Source: JACRAV01 sp964571235
GTDB lineage: Bacteria > Zixibacteria > MSB-5A5 > GN15 > FEB-12
Direction: 5' to 3'
DNA length: 64,000 bases
Assembly (NCBI GenBank): GCA_964571235.1
Contig: CAZNAI010000005.1
Coordinates: forward strand, 62,001-126,000
Shown: positions 16,918-24,844 of the stretch, piece by piece
Numbering within the stretch: position 1 is the first letter of the stretch
How the letters are laid out: the number at the start of each line of letters is the position of its first letter
Position numbers and translations under genes: made by a program
Notes under the pieces: generated by a model
Database searches by the model: none
Told to the model about the DNA's origin: nothing
The model's input: the letters and a program-made list of their open reading frames with translations, nothing else

Positions 16918-19839
16918 ATGAGGAGATTTGAAGTGGGCCTATTTACATCCACGGATGGATTCAGCCGTCCAACGCGAATGTTCGTTTTGTGCGCGGCGCT
17001 ACTCACCACACTGCTATCAATTGCTACACCAACGCTATTTGCTCAGAATATGTCCGGGGGAGCAAAGTCGATGGGAAATATTCCAGGAGTGGTGATCGAT
17101 GCCCGTTCCGGCGAGGCAGTCATTGGCGCGACAGTCATGGTCGACGGTACACAGTTGGGTGCCGCGACTGATTTGAACGGAAAGTTCTTGATTAAGAATG
17201 TGCCGTTCGGAACCTACACTTTGTCGATTTCTTCAGTGGGGTATACAAGATCACAAATAGCAGAAATTGTGGTTTCCGAATCTCCGGTCTCAGATTTTTC
17301 AGTACAGCTCATGCCGGAAATATATGAACAGAAAGCAGTCAAAGTAACGGCCAAGCGACTGAGCAATACCGAGGGTGCACTACTTAAGCACCGTCAAGCC
17401 GCCGTTGCAGTCAGCGACGCAATCGGCGCCGACGCCATCTCCAAATCAGGGAGCGGCGACGCCGCACAGGCGATGACCAAAGTCACCGGCGCATCAGTGG
17501 TCGGTGGCAAGTATGTTTTTGTGCGCGGACTTGGCGATCGGTACAGCAACACGCTCATCAACGGCTCACTCGCACCCAGCGCCGATCCGGATAAACAGGC
17601 GGTCAACATGGATCTTGTTCCGTCCGGCCTGCTTGACAATATCGTCGTGGAAAAGACATTCACACCAGACAAACCGGGAAATTTCGCCGGCGGAAGTGTC
17701 AATCTCAACACCAAAGATATTCCCGATCACCGGATTCTCGCGTTCTCAACGGGCGGATCGTACAATACGCAGGCCACATCCAAAAGCATTCTCACTCAGC
17801 ATACCGGATCAAAGGACTGGATCGGTATGGACGACGGCGCCCGTGACCTGCCGGCTATGTTCTCCGATCCGACGTTTCGCGTGCCGCAACCATCAAACAA
17901 CGACTCGACGGCGCGGATCATCAACAACACCAGCAAATCATTCGGCAATCGCGGATTCAGACCGAGTACCGGTAGCGGCCCAGTCAATCAGTCTTATGGA
18001 CTTACGTATGGTGATAATTTCCGACTCTTCGGGGCGGCGGGCGGAATCATGTCCAGCTTCAATTACTCGCGGAGCCAGAGTCATTACAGTGACGGTCAGG
18101 CCGGGAGCTATATTTATCAACTCGGCGACAACGCACTCTCGCGTGTGTACACTTTTGACGAAGCCAAATCAAAAGATGAGGTTTTGTGGGGCGGACTACT
18201 CAATTCGAGCTTCATGTTGGCGAAAAACCACAAGGTCGGGCTGACCTGGGTATATAACCAGAGCGGCGAAGCCACTTCCCGGATCAACAAAGGATGGGAG
18301 CGCGACGAAGCTTCGGAGCCGGGATTCACCTATCGCGCCAACTCCATTGAATACACTGAGCGCCGTCTAAGTTCGGCTCAACTCAAAGGAGAACATGCCG
18401 GGCTTCCGCTTGCGGCTCGACTGGAATGGAAGGCGTCTTTCTCGGATTCAAAACAATATGAGCCGGATGCGCGCGTCTTTTCTGATGTGCAGATAGTCGA
18501 CGGCGCCGACACCAACTATAATGTTGGTCATGTTCGACCGCAACGGTATTTCCGTACCCTCAATGAAGACAATCGTGAGGGTCGAGTCGACATGTCCGTG
18601 CCGTTCAAACAGTGGAGCAAACTCCCGAGTAAGCTGAAGATCGGTGCATATGCCATGCACAAGAAGAGGGATTTCCGGGAACGTCACTTTCTGTTGACTA
18701 ACTTCGCAGGTTCGAGCTACCAGGGAGATCCAGACGCTTTCTTAGATCCCGATAACATCGGCTGGCTAAATCCCGACACCGTTGCCAACAACCAGTTCGG
18801 CCCGATCTGGACCGTGGCGACCTCGTACACAATTCGTCACAATTACGACGCCAAGCAGGACATCACCGCCGGGTATGGTATGATGGAACTGCCGCTTACT
18901 TCGCATCTGAATCTGGTTGGAGGCCTGCGGTATGAGGCCACCGATATGTGGCTTGATCAGGTTTTAGATACTTCCGATAACAATCGCCGCGACCTGATTT
19001 CGGCGCACGATTGGCTCCCTTCAGTGAACGTGATCTACAAAGCATCGGACAGGATGAATTTCCGCGGGGCATATACCAAGACATTGGCCCGGCCGACCCT
19101 GCGCGAACTGGCGCTGTTTTCGAGCATTGATCTAACCACCGGACGCTGGGAAATCGGCAATCCAGAACTCGACATTACGTACATCAGCAATATCGACCTT
19201 CGTTGGGAGTGGTTTGTGCGGCCGGGAGAAATTCTGGCTCTGAGTCTTTTCTCCAAGCGCCTGACCGATCCGATCGAAAAAGTCATTATCGACGACAAAT
19301 CCAACTACCGGTATGAGAATGTCGACAAGGCCTCAACCTACGGCCTCGAAATCGAAGGCCGGTTGGGTCTTGGTGTGTTCCACAAAAGACTCACCAACTT
19401 CACTATTGGTGGCAATCTGAGTTTGATCGAGTCACGCATCGACCTCACACAAAAGGAAGTCGAAACCCAGAAAATCTTCGATCCGAACGCCCCCGATCAT
19501 CGGCCGATGTGGGGCCAGTCACCTTATGTAGTGAATCTTGACTTTGGTTACGGCAACCAAAAGACCGGTACCTCGGTCAATTTCCTGTTCAACAGATTTG
19601 GCGAGCGGCTCTCGGCCGTTTCCAAAGTTGAGCTACCCGACATTTATGAGCGACCGCGCACGACGATCGATGTCACGATGAGCCAGCGGATATTCAAGTC
19701 TGTGAAACTCAAGGCGGCAGGCAAGAATCTGACCAATGCCAGAAGCGTCTTCTCGATGGAATACAACGGCCAGGAATATGTTCAGCACTCGTACGGCAAC
19801 GGTCGGACGTACGGATTTGGCGTCTCCGTCGAGCTGTAA
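16918..19839 (+). CDS. TonB-dependent receptor with carboxypeptidase-like N-terminal domain
   Basis: Outer-membrane active transporter, about 973 residues. After an unusually long N-terminal region and signal segment, residues 60-140 form a carboxypeptidase-regulatory-like beta domain (GVVIDARSGEAVIGATVMVDG). Next come the plug (ITKSGSGDAAQAM-like region, VFVRGLGDRYSNTLING, FAGGSVNL) and a 22-strand type barrel ending in an aromatic/valine-rich C-terminus (YGFGVSVEL). The ligand cannot be told. Start at 16918, where GAGGG lies upstream; an earlier TTG in frame is less likely. The next gene, a large surface protein, probably works with it as an exterior partner, by analogy with receptor-lipoprotein pairs in Bacteroidetes. 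Confidence 0.93.
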   Translation: MRRFEVGLFTSTDGFSRPTRMFVLCAALLTTLLSIATPTLFAQNMSGGAKSMGNIPGVVIDARSGEAVIGATVMVDGTQLGAATDLNGKFLIKNVPFGTYTLSISSVGYTRSQIAEIVVSESPVSDFSVQLMPEIYEQKAVKVTAKRLSNTEGALLKHRQAAVAVSDAIGADAISKSGSGDAAQAMTKVTGASVVGGKYVFVRGLGDRYSNTLINGSLAPSADPDKQAVNMDLVPSGLLDNIVVEKTFTPDKPGNFAGGSVNLNTKDIPDHRILAFSTGGSYNTQATSKSILTQHTGSKDWIGMDDGARDLPAMFSDPTFRVPQPSNNDSTARIINNTSKSFGNRGFRPSTGSGPVNQSYGLTYGDNFRLFGAAGGIMSSFNYSRSQSHYSDGQAGSYIYQLGDNALSRVYTFDEAKSKDEVLWGGLLNSSFMLAKNHKVGLTWVYNQSGEATSRINKGWERDEASEPGFTYRANSIEYTERRLSSAQLKGEHAGLPLAARLEWKASFSDSKQYEPDARVFSDVQIVDGADTNYNVGHVRPQRYFRTLNEDNREGRVDMSVPFKQWSKLPSKLKIGAYAMHKKRDFRERHFLLTNFAGSSYQGDPDAFLDPDNIGWLNPDTVANNQFGPIWTVATSYTIRHNYDAKQDITAGYGMMELPLTSHLNLVGGLRYEATDMWLDQVLDTSDNNRRDLISAHDWLPSVNVIYKASDRMNFRGAYTKTLARPTLRELALFSSIDLTTGRWEIGNPELDITYISNIDLRWEWFVRPGEILALSLFSKRLTDPIEKVIIDDKSNYRYENVDKASTYGLEIEGRLGLGVFHKRLTNFTIGGNLSLIESRIDLTQKEVETQKIFDPNAPDHRPMWGQSPYVVNLDFGYGNQKTGTSVNFLFNRFGERLSAVSKVELPDIYERPRTTIDVTMSQRIFKSVKLKAAGKNLTNARSVFSMEYNGQEYVQHSYGNGRTYGFGVSVEL

Positions 19840-19870
19840 CAGGCGTTCCTTTCATAACTTATCATCATTA

Positions 19871-19907
19871 AGAGGCGGGTCGATCGCGCGACCCGCCTCT
19901 TTCATTT
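19871..19907 (+). terminator. Rho-independent terminator of the TonB receptor gene
   Basis: Perfect 12-bp stem (AGAGGCGGGTCG and its complement, 6-nt loop) followed by TTCATTT, 31 bases after the receptor stop. Confidence 0.9.
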
Positions 19908-20236
19908 ACCTCCGGATTTGACACTTGGAATCCATGTCCGGGGACGGCAAAAAGCTAACGAAAATCGAAAAAATACCTGATAGAACCCCAATGCCCAAAC
20001 GGCACCATAGCGGTGGCAGTAATACACTGCTGTGCGCGTGTAAATGTCGCTTGGCAAATGAGAGCCACACCAGATGCTCGGCGACCCAATTTTTCTGACT
20101 GAGGACGAATGGTAAACCCACTTGAAAGAGGAGGACCAATAGAGGTCGATAAAAGCTCTGCTCCGGAGAAATCCGGAGCGTTACAGATCAAAACGGAAAA
20201 CAAAACAATATTCCCAATCCCTTCGGGAGGAGTTTC
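19908..20236 (+). other. Leader region of the duplicated surface protein gene
   Basis: 329 bp between a strong terminator and the next ATG, so it must contain that gene's promoter and a long 5' leader. It holds the GAAA-capped hairpin listed separately and a strong GGGAGGAG ribosome site just before 20237. I could not match it to a known riboswitch. Confidence 0.5.
20160..20179 (+). promoter_or_regulatory. GNRA-capped hairpin in 5' leader
   Basis: Perfect 8-bp stem GCTCCGGA/TCCGGAGC closed by a GAAA tetraloop, 57 bases upstream of the start codon at 20237. There is no T-tract, so it is a stable leader structure rather than a terminator. A role in mRNA stability or translation is inference. 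Confidence 0.55.
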
Positions 20237-23215
20237 ATGATTCGAAAACTTATGCTAACGGCCTTACTCAGCCTCATGCCGATGGTCGCTTTCGGCCAGG
20301 TATCAGAAGCGGGTAAGCCAATCAAAGTCGTGACCAGCGCCGACATTGTCGGTGTAACTTACTGGTCGTCCGACACCGTCTATCACCTCGACAAAAAGGT
20401 GATTGTAGACTCCGGCGAAGTCTTGTACATCGAAGCCGGCACCATTATCAAGGGTCTTCCGGGCTCTTTGCTTGATGCCTCCGCGCTCGTTATTGCCAAG
20501 GGTGGAAAGATCCACGCCGAAGGCACCAAGACCAAACCGATTATCATGACGTGCGAAGCGGACAATGTCGACGATCCGAACGACATGCCGCTCAATGCCA
20601 CCGGTCGCGGCAGATGGGGTTCACTCATCGTCATGGGATATGCCACTGTCCGCACGGCCACCGGCACCTCGCTCATGGAAGGTCTCGATCCGATTCAGCC
20701 GTATGCGACATTTGGTGGTGGCGCGACCCCGAATGACAACGACAACTCGGGTGTCATTCGTTATGTATCGCTTCGTCATGGCGGCATCGAAGTCGAAACG
20801 GCCAGAGAAATCAACGGCCTCACCCTGGGCGGTGTTGGTCGCGGTACGACGATTGAATACGTCGAAGCGTTTCAGAATCTTGATGACGGCTTCGAGTGGT
20901 TTGGCGGAACGGTCAATTGCCGGTACCTCGCGACTGTTTTCTGCGACGACGATGGCTTTGACTGGGACTTTGGTTTCAAAGGCTCGCTTCAGCATCTGTT
21001 CCTGATCAAGGACAGCGCTCTGCCGGCCGGTAGCTCACACGGTTTCGAAAGCGACTACTGCACCCCCGGTGGTTGCATTGCGCCGCTCGACTGGCCGTAT
21101 GTCTCAAACGTCACCATGATCGGCATGGGTAAGGCATCGGCTGAAATTGCGGACAATCCCTACATGCTGGCGCTTCGCTCGGGTACCGGTGGATACATCT
21201 ACAACAGTATCTTCACCGATGCTCGTCGCGCTGTGCAGGTTGTCAACGCCACGACCCTTGGTTACCTCGGTACCCAGATGGTCATGGACAGTAACCTGTT
21301 CTTTGACTTCTCCAACGGCACGACCTGGGACAAGTTAGTTGGAGCTCCGGGTGCGGCTGATACCGCCACCGTCGCCGCTTATATGGCCGCAAACAACTCT
21401 ATCGCCAATCCGTCGTTTAACGGCGTTTCTCGCCACACCGACGGTGGCCTCGATCCGCGCCCCGGCGTCGGTTCGCCGGCTCTTTCAGGATACAAATCGT
21501 TCTCCGACCCGAACAACTTCATCAAAGCGGTGGCCTATCGCGGCGCGTTTGATCCCAACGCTGATCCGTGGCTCTGCACCTGGTCGGCCGCCGATTTCAA
21601 CAATTACCTGGTCGATTGCCAGGCCGCCCAAGCGTGTGACTGCGAAACCGACCAGAAGGATTTCGTCGACACACTTCGTAATGCCGATATCGGTGCTTTC
21701 ACTTCTCTCAACGCCGGTACCCTTTACTATCTTGACAACAAAGTCATCGTTGAAGCCGGCGAAGTTATGACCATCGGCGCCGGAACAGTCATTAAAGGAC
21801 TCCCCGGTTCACTGCTCGATGCCTCCGCGCTCGTCGTTGCCAAAGGTGGCAAGATGATCGCCAACGGCACCAGCGACTGCCCGGTCATCATGACGGCCGA
21901 CATTGATGATGTCGACGATCCGAATGATCTCGCCTTGAACGCTTCGACCCGCGGCAAATGGGGTTCGCTCATTATCATGGGCGGCGCCACTGTCCGCACG
22001 GCCACCGGCACCTCGCTCATGGAAGGTCTCGATCCGATTCAGCCGTATGCGACTTTTGGCGGCGGTGGAACTCCCAATGACAACGACAACTCCGGTGTCT
22101 ATCGCTACATTTCGTTGCGTCACGGTGGCATCGAAGTTGAAACTGCCAAGGAAATCAACGGCCTCACCATGGGCGGCGTTGGTCGCGGTACGATCATCAA
22201 TCATATCGAGTCATTCCAGAATCTGGACGACGGGTATGAATGGTTTGGCGGAACTGTCAATTGTAGCCACTTGGCCACCATCCTGTGCGATGACGACGGA
22301 TTCGACTGGGATTTCGGCTATCAGGGTTCTTTGCAGTATCTGTTCGTGATTAAAGACAGTGCGCTTCCGTCTGGTAGCTCACACGGTTTCGAGAGCGACT
22401 ATTGCACTCCCGGTGGTTGCATTGCCCCACTCAATTGGCCGTATGTCTCAAACGTCACCATGATCGGCATGGGTAAGGCATCGGCTGAAATTGCGGATAA
22501 TCCGTACATGCTGGCGCTTCGCTCGGGAACCGGTGGATACATTTACAACAGTATCTTCACCGATGCTCGTCGCGCGGTGCAGGTAGTCAACGCCACGACC
22601 CTTGGTTACCTCGGTACCCAGATGGTCATGGACAGTAACCTGTTCTTTGACTTCTCCAACGGCACGACCTGGGACAAGTTGGTTGGCGCTCCGGGTGCGG
22701 CTGATACCGCCACCGTCGCCGCCTATATGGCCGCCCACAACTCGCTGGCCAACCCGCAGTTCCGTGGCGTGAATCGCAAACAGCTCAATCTGCTCGACCC
22801 GCGCCCGAAAGCGACCAGCCCGGCCGCTTCCGGTCGAGTGAATGTGGCTGATCCGAACTCGTTTATTAATAACTCCATCATCTATCGCGGCGCCTTTGAC
22901 CCGGCGGCTGTCTCTGTGGATAGCACATGGCTCGGCGGTTGGTCATTTGCCTCCTGCGGCAATATGCTCGGTGATGTCGCCGGTAGCTGTTGCATAGGCG
23001 CGACCGGAAACGTCGATGGCGATCTGCTTGAAGGGATCGACATCGCCGACCTCTCTGCGCTGATCGACTACCTGTACATCAGCTTCACCCCTCCGTCCTG
23101 CTTGGCTGAAGCCAACTGCGACGGCGATCTGCTCGGCGGTGTTGATATCGCCGACCTCTCGGCTCTGATCGACTACCTGTATATCAGCTTCACGCCGACT
23201 GCCGCGTGTCAGTGA
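20237..23215 (+). CDS. Secreted duplicated surface protein with two dockerin-like repeats
   Basis: 992 residues, no enzymatic family recognised. The signal peptide is MIRKLMLTALLSLMPMVAFGQ. Two homologous blocks of about 400 residues follow (roughly 48-455 and 496-903), each starting with a beta-helix-like segment (AGTIIKGLPGSLLDASALVIAKGGKI) and containing GGVGRGT, WFGGTVNC and SDYCTPGGCIAPL. The two blocks are offset by exactly 448 codons. The C-terminus carries two dockerin-like repeats (DIADLSALIDYLYISFTP). Proteins with this type of block often accompany TonB receptors in FCB bacteria, which fits the gene upstream. A surface role in binding a ligand or glycan is inference. GGGAGGAG precedes the ATG. 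Confidence 0.85.
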   Translation: MIRKLMLTALLSLMPMVAFGQVSEAGKPIKVVTSADIVGVTYWSSDTVYHLDKKVIVDSGEVLYIEAGTIIKGLPGSLLDASALVIAKGGKIHAEGTKTKPIIMTCEADNVDDPNDMPLNATGRGRWGSLIVMGYATVRTATGTSLMEGLDPIQPYATFGGGATPNDNDNSGVIRYVSLRHGGIEVETAREINGLTLGGVGRGTTIEYVEAFQNLDDGFEWFGGTVNCRYLATVFCDDDGFDWDFGFKGSLQHLFLIKDSALPAGSSHGFESDYCTPGGCIAPLDWPYVSNVTMIGMGKASAEIADNPYMLALRSGTGGYIYNSIFTDARRAVQVVNATTLGYLGTQMVMDSNLFFDFSNGTTWDKLVGAPGAADTATVAAYMAANNSIANPSFNGVSRHTDGGLDPRPGVGSPALSGYKSFSDPNNFIKAVAYRGAFDPNADPWLCTWSAADFNNYLVDCQAAQACDCETDQKDFVDTLRNADIGAFTSLNAGTLYYLDNKVIVEAGEVMTIGAGTVIKGLPGSLLDASALVVAKGGKMIANGTSDCPVIMTADIDDVDDPNDLALNASTRGKWGSLIIMGGATVRTATGTSLMEGLDPIQPYATFGGGGTPNDNDNSGVYRYISLRHGGIEVETAKEINGLTMGGVGRGTIINHIESFQNLDDGYEWFGGTVNCSHLATILCDDDGFDWDFGYQGSLQYLFVIKDSALPSGSSHGFESDYCTPGGCIAPLNWPYVSNVTMIGMGKASAEIADNPYMLALRSGTGGYIYNSIFTDARRAVQVVNATTLGYLGTQMVMDSNLFFDFSNGTTWDKLVGAPGAADTATVAAYMAAHNSLANPQFRGVNRKQLNLLDPRPKATSPAASGRVNVADPNSFINNSIIYRGAFDPAAVSVDSTWLGGWSFASCGNMLGDVAGSCCIGATGNVDGDLLEGIDIADLSALIDYLYISFTPPSCLAEANCDGDLLGGVDIADLSALIDYLYISFTPTAACQ
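20378..22940. repeat. Internal direct duplication, 1344-bp offset
   Basis: Copy 1 (about 20378-21590) and copy 2 (about 21722-22940) align without length change at a constant offset of 1344 bp over every anchor I checked. Similarity is uneven: 21101-21390 versus 22445-22734 is almost identical in DNA, while the 5' parts differ at many third positions. Confidence 0.9.
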
Positions 23216-23250
23216 TGAAATAGATTCCCTCTTCCATCCTGTTCACACCA

Positions 23251-23285
23251 GGCCGCCCTCTCTTCCGGGGGCGGCCATTTTTTTT
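23251..23285 (+). terminator. Rho-independent terminator of the duplicated surface protein gene
   Basis: GGCCGCCC/GGGCGGCC stem with a 10-nt loop and eight T residues, 35 bases past the stop at 23215. Confidence 0.9.
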
Positions 23286-23426
23286 GTTGTCAGTAGTTGA
23301 GCTTGGAGAGAAAGATCATGGAAATGCCGACTCGGTGTTGTCGAGAGAACTAAGGCATCGCCGGAAATTACTTAAGAGCGTTATTACGACCGACTATTGT
23401 CTGATATGCACATGAACACTGGGCGG

Positions 23427-24629
23427 TTAAACCGCTTTTTCGATCTGATCTGCCGCCAATTCTCCGGATTCAATCGCGCCTTCCATGGTGTTTGGAAACG
23501 CCGGTAGCGACGCATAGTCTCCGGCGAAATAGACGCGCCCATCCGGATTGCGAAAGACGCTCATTTGCTCGGAAAAGCCCTCACGCACAAGCGGCCAGCC
23601 GCCGCCAATCCACGGTTGTTTATCCCAATCGTAGGAGGCCCCTTTCACAAAATTCGCCCTCGCTCCGGGGAATATCAGTTCGAGTTCTGAAATAACATGA
23701 TGCAGAAGTTCGCTTTCGCTTAGGGCGCCCAGTCGCCTTGCCAATTCGTCCTGAGCATAACACACAAGCAACGCTGTCTCCTTAGTCTTGTCATGATGGG
23801 GATCCCACACTTCCCCGATCGTATCAGTAATCGCGAATCCGTTATGACCACAATCACGCCAGTACGGCCGACGCATGTGTACAAAGACCCGGATCGCCGA
23901 GCTGAATGGGATGGTCTGTATCAGATTCTCCTTTTCCGGAGTGCAGGCCGGAGAGAACTCAAGCTTCTTCAGAACGGAGAGGGGCACAGCACAAATCAGA
24001 TAGTCCGCGTGAGCGGTCCCCTCACCATTATCTGTCACAAAGCCTATCCGAACTCCTGTAGTGTCTTGCGACACAGATTTGACTGTGGTGTTCAGCCGGA
24101 ATTCTGCTTTTGAAGACCGCGTCAATGCCTCTGCCAGAAGAGCCGATCCACCGACAATACCATACGTCATCCAAATCGGCCGCTTCTTGTGACGGCTCAT
24201 CATCCTATAGATTTGCTTTGCGACGCTCAGTGACAATCCCAGGATGCCCCCGCGGTTCTTTTCTGTTGGCGCAACGTAGCCCCAGAATTCCTTCGTGTTT
24301 GGTTTGTAGTCGGCTATCCGCTTCCCTTCCAAATAGGCTACAATGGTCCCATAGCTCGGATAGAACGGTGCAAGCTGTAGCCCGAATTTATCGGCGAACC
24401 CAATTACTCTTTTGCAGTCGCCCGGAATTCTCGCCGGTCCTGCCTGCGCCACCAGATCATTAGGGAATAGAGAGCTCAACGTGAGTGCGCGACCTCCGGT
24501 TCTGGACTGTGTCTCGAACACGGTTACTTTGTGTCCGGATCGACTCAGTCTATAGGCCGCCGTGAGTCCAGCTATTCCTGCGCCTATAATTATCACTGAT
24601 TTGGTTGTACGAGCTGACAATGTGACCAC
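23427..24629 (-). CDS. Flavin-dependent amine oxidase-like oxidoreductase
   Basis: FAD enzyme of about 400 residues in the amine oxidase/phytoene desaturase superfamily. The N-terminal dinucleotide-binding motif is GAGIAGLTAAYRL followed by VFETQSRTGGRA. The C-terminal FAD motif is VYFAGDYASLPAFPNTMEGAIESGELAA. It is probably cytoplasmic; no signal peptide. The substrate cannot be inferred and nearby genes give no pathway. The start is uncertain: the GTG at 24629 abuts its GGGAG, whereas a TTG three codons later (24620) has the same site at better spacing. It faces away from the convergent plus-strand terminator at 23251-23285. Confidence 0.85.
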   Translation of the reverse strand: MVTLSARTTKSVIIIGAGIAGLTAAYRLSRSGHKVTVFETQSRTGGRALTLSSLFPNDLVAQAGPARIPGDCKRVIGFADKFGLQLAPFYPSYGTIVAYLEGKRIADYKPNTKEFWGYVAPTEKNRGGILGLSLSVAKQIYRMMSRHKKRPIWMTYGIVGGSALLAEALTRSSKAEFRLNTTVKSVSQDTTGVRIGFVTDNGEGTAHADYLICAVPLSVLKKLEFSPACTPEKENLIQTIPFSSAIRVFVHMRRPYWRDCGHNGFAITDTIGEVWDPHHDKTKETALLVCYAQDELARRLGALSESELLHHVISELELIFPGARANFVKGASYDWDKQPWIGGGWPLVREGFSEQMSVFRNPDGRVYFAGDYASLPAFPNTMEGAIESGELAADQIEKAV

Positions 24630-24844
24630 TCCCGAAATGCTAATAAATCATCAGACTTATTCTCGATTCGATACCATATCCGCGCACGACAAGAGAGGTT
24701 CGATGCCGTCGGTGTGACTCAACTTGCCCATCCAGATATGTGAGGCCGTCATAGACAAAAGACGACGGTGAACAACTAGCTGAAATGAAAAGTGCAAATC
24801 TGAGCCAAAATTGGACGAACGAGCCGTCACGGGCGCAAACACCG

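Noticed and set aside
20040..20130. Cobalamin or similar riboswitch in the leader
   Set aside because: A GAGCCACACCAG stretch suggested one, but the other conserved boxes of the cobalamin aptamer are missing.
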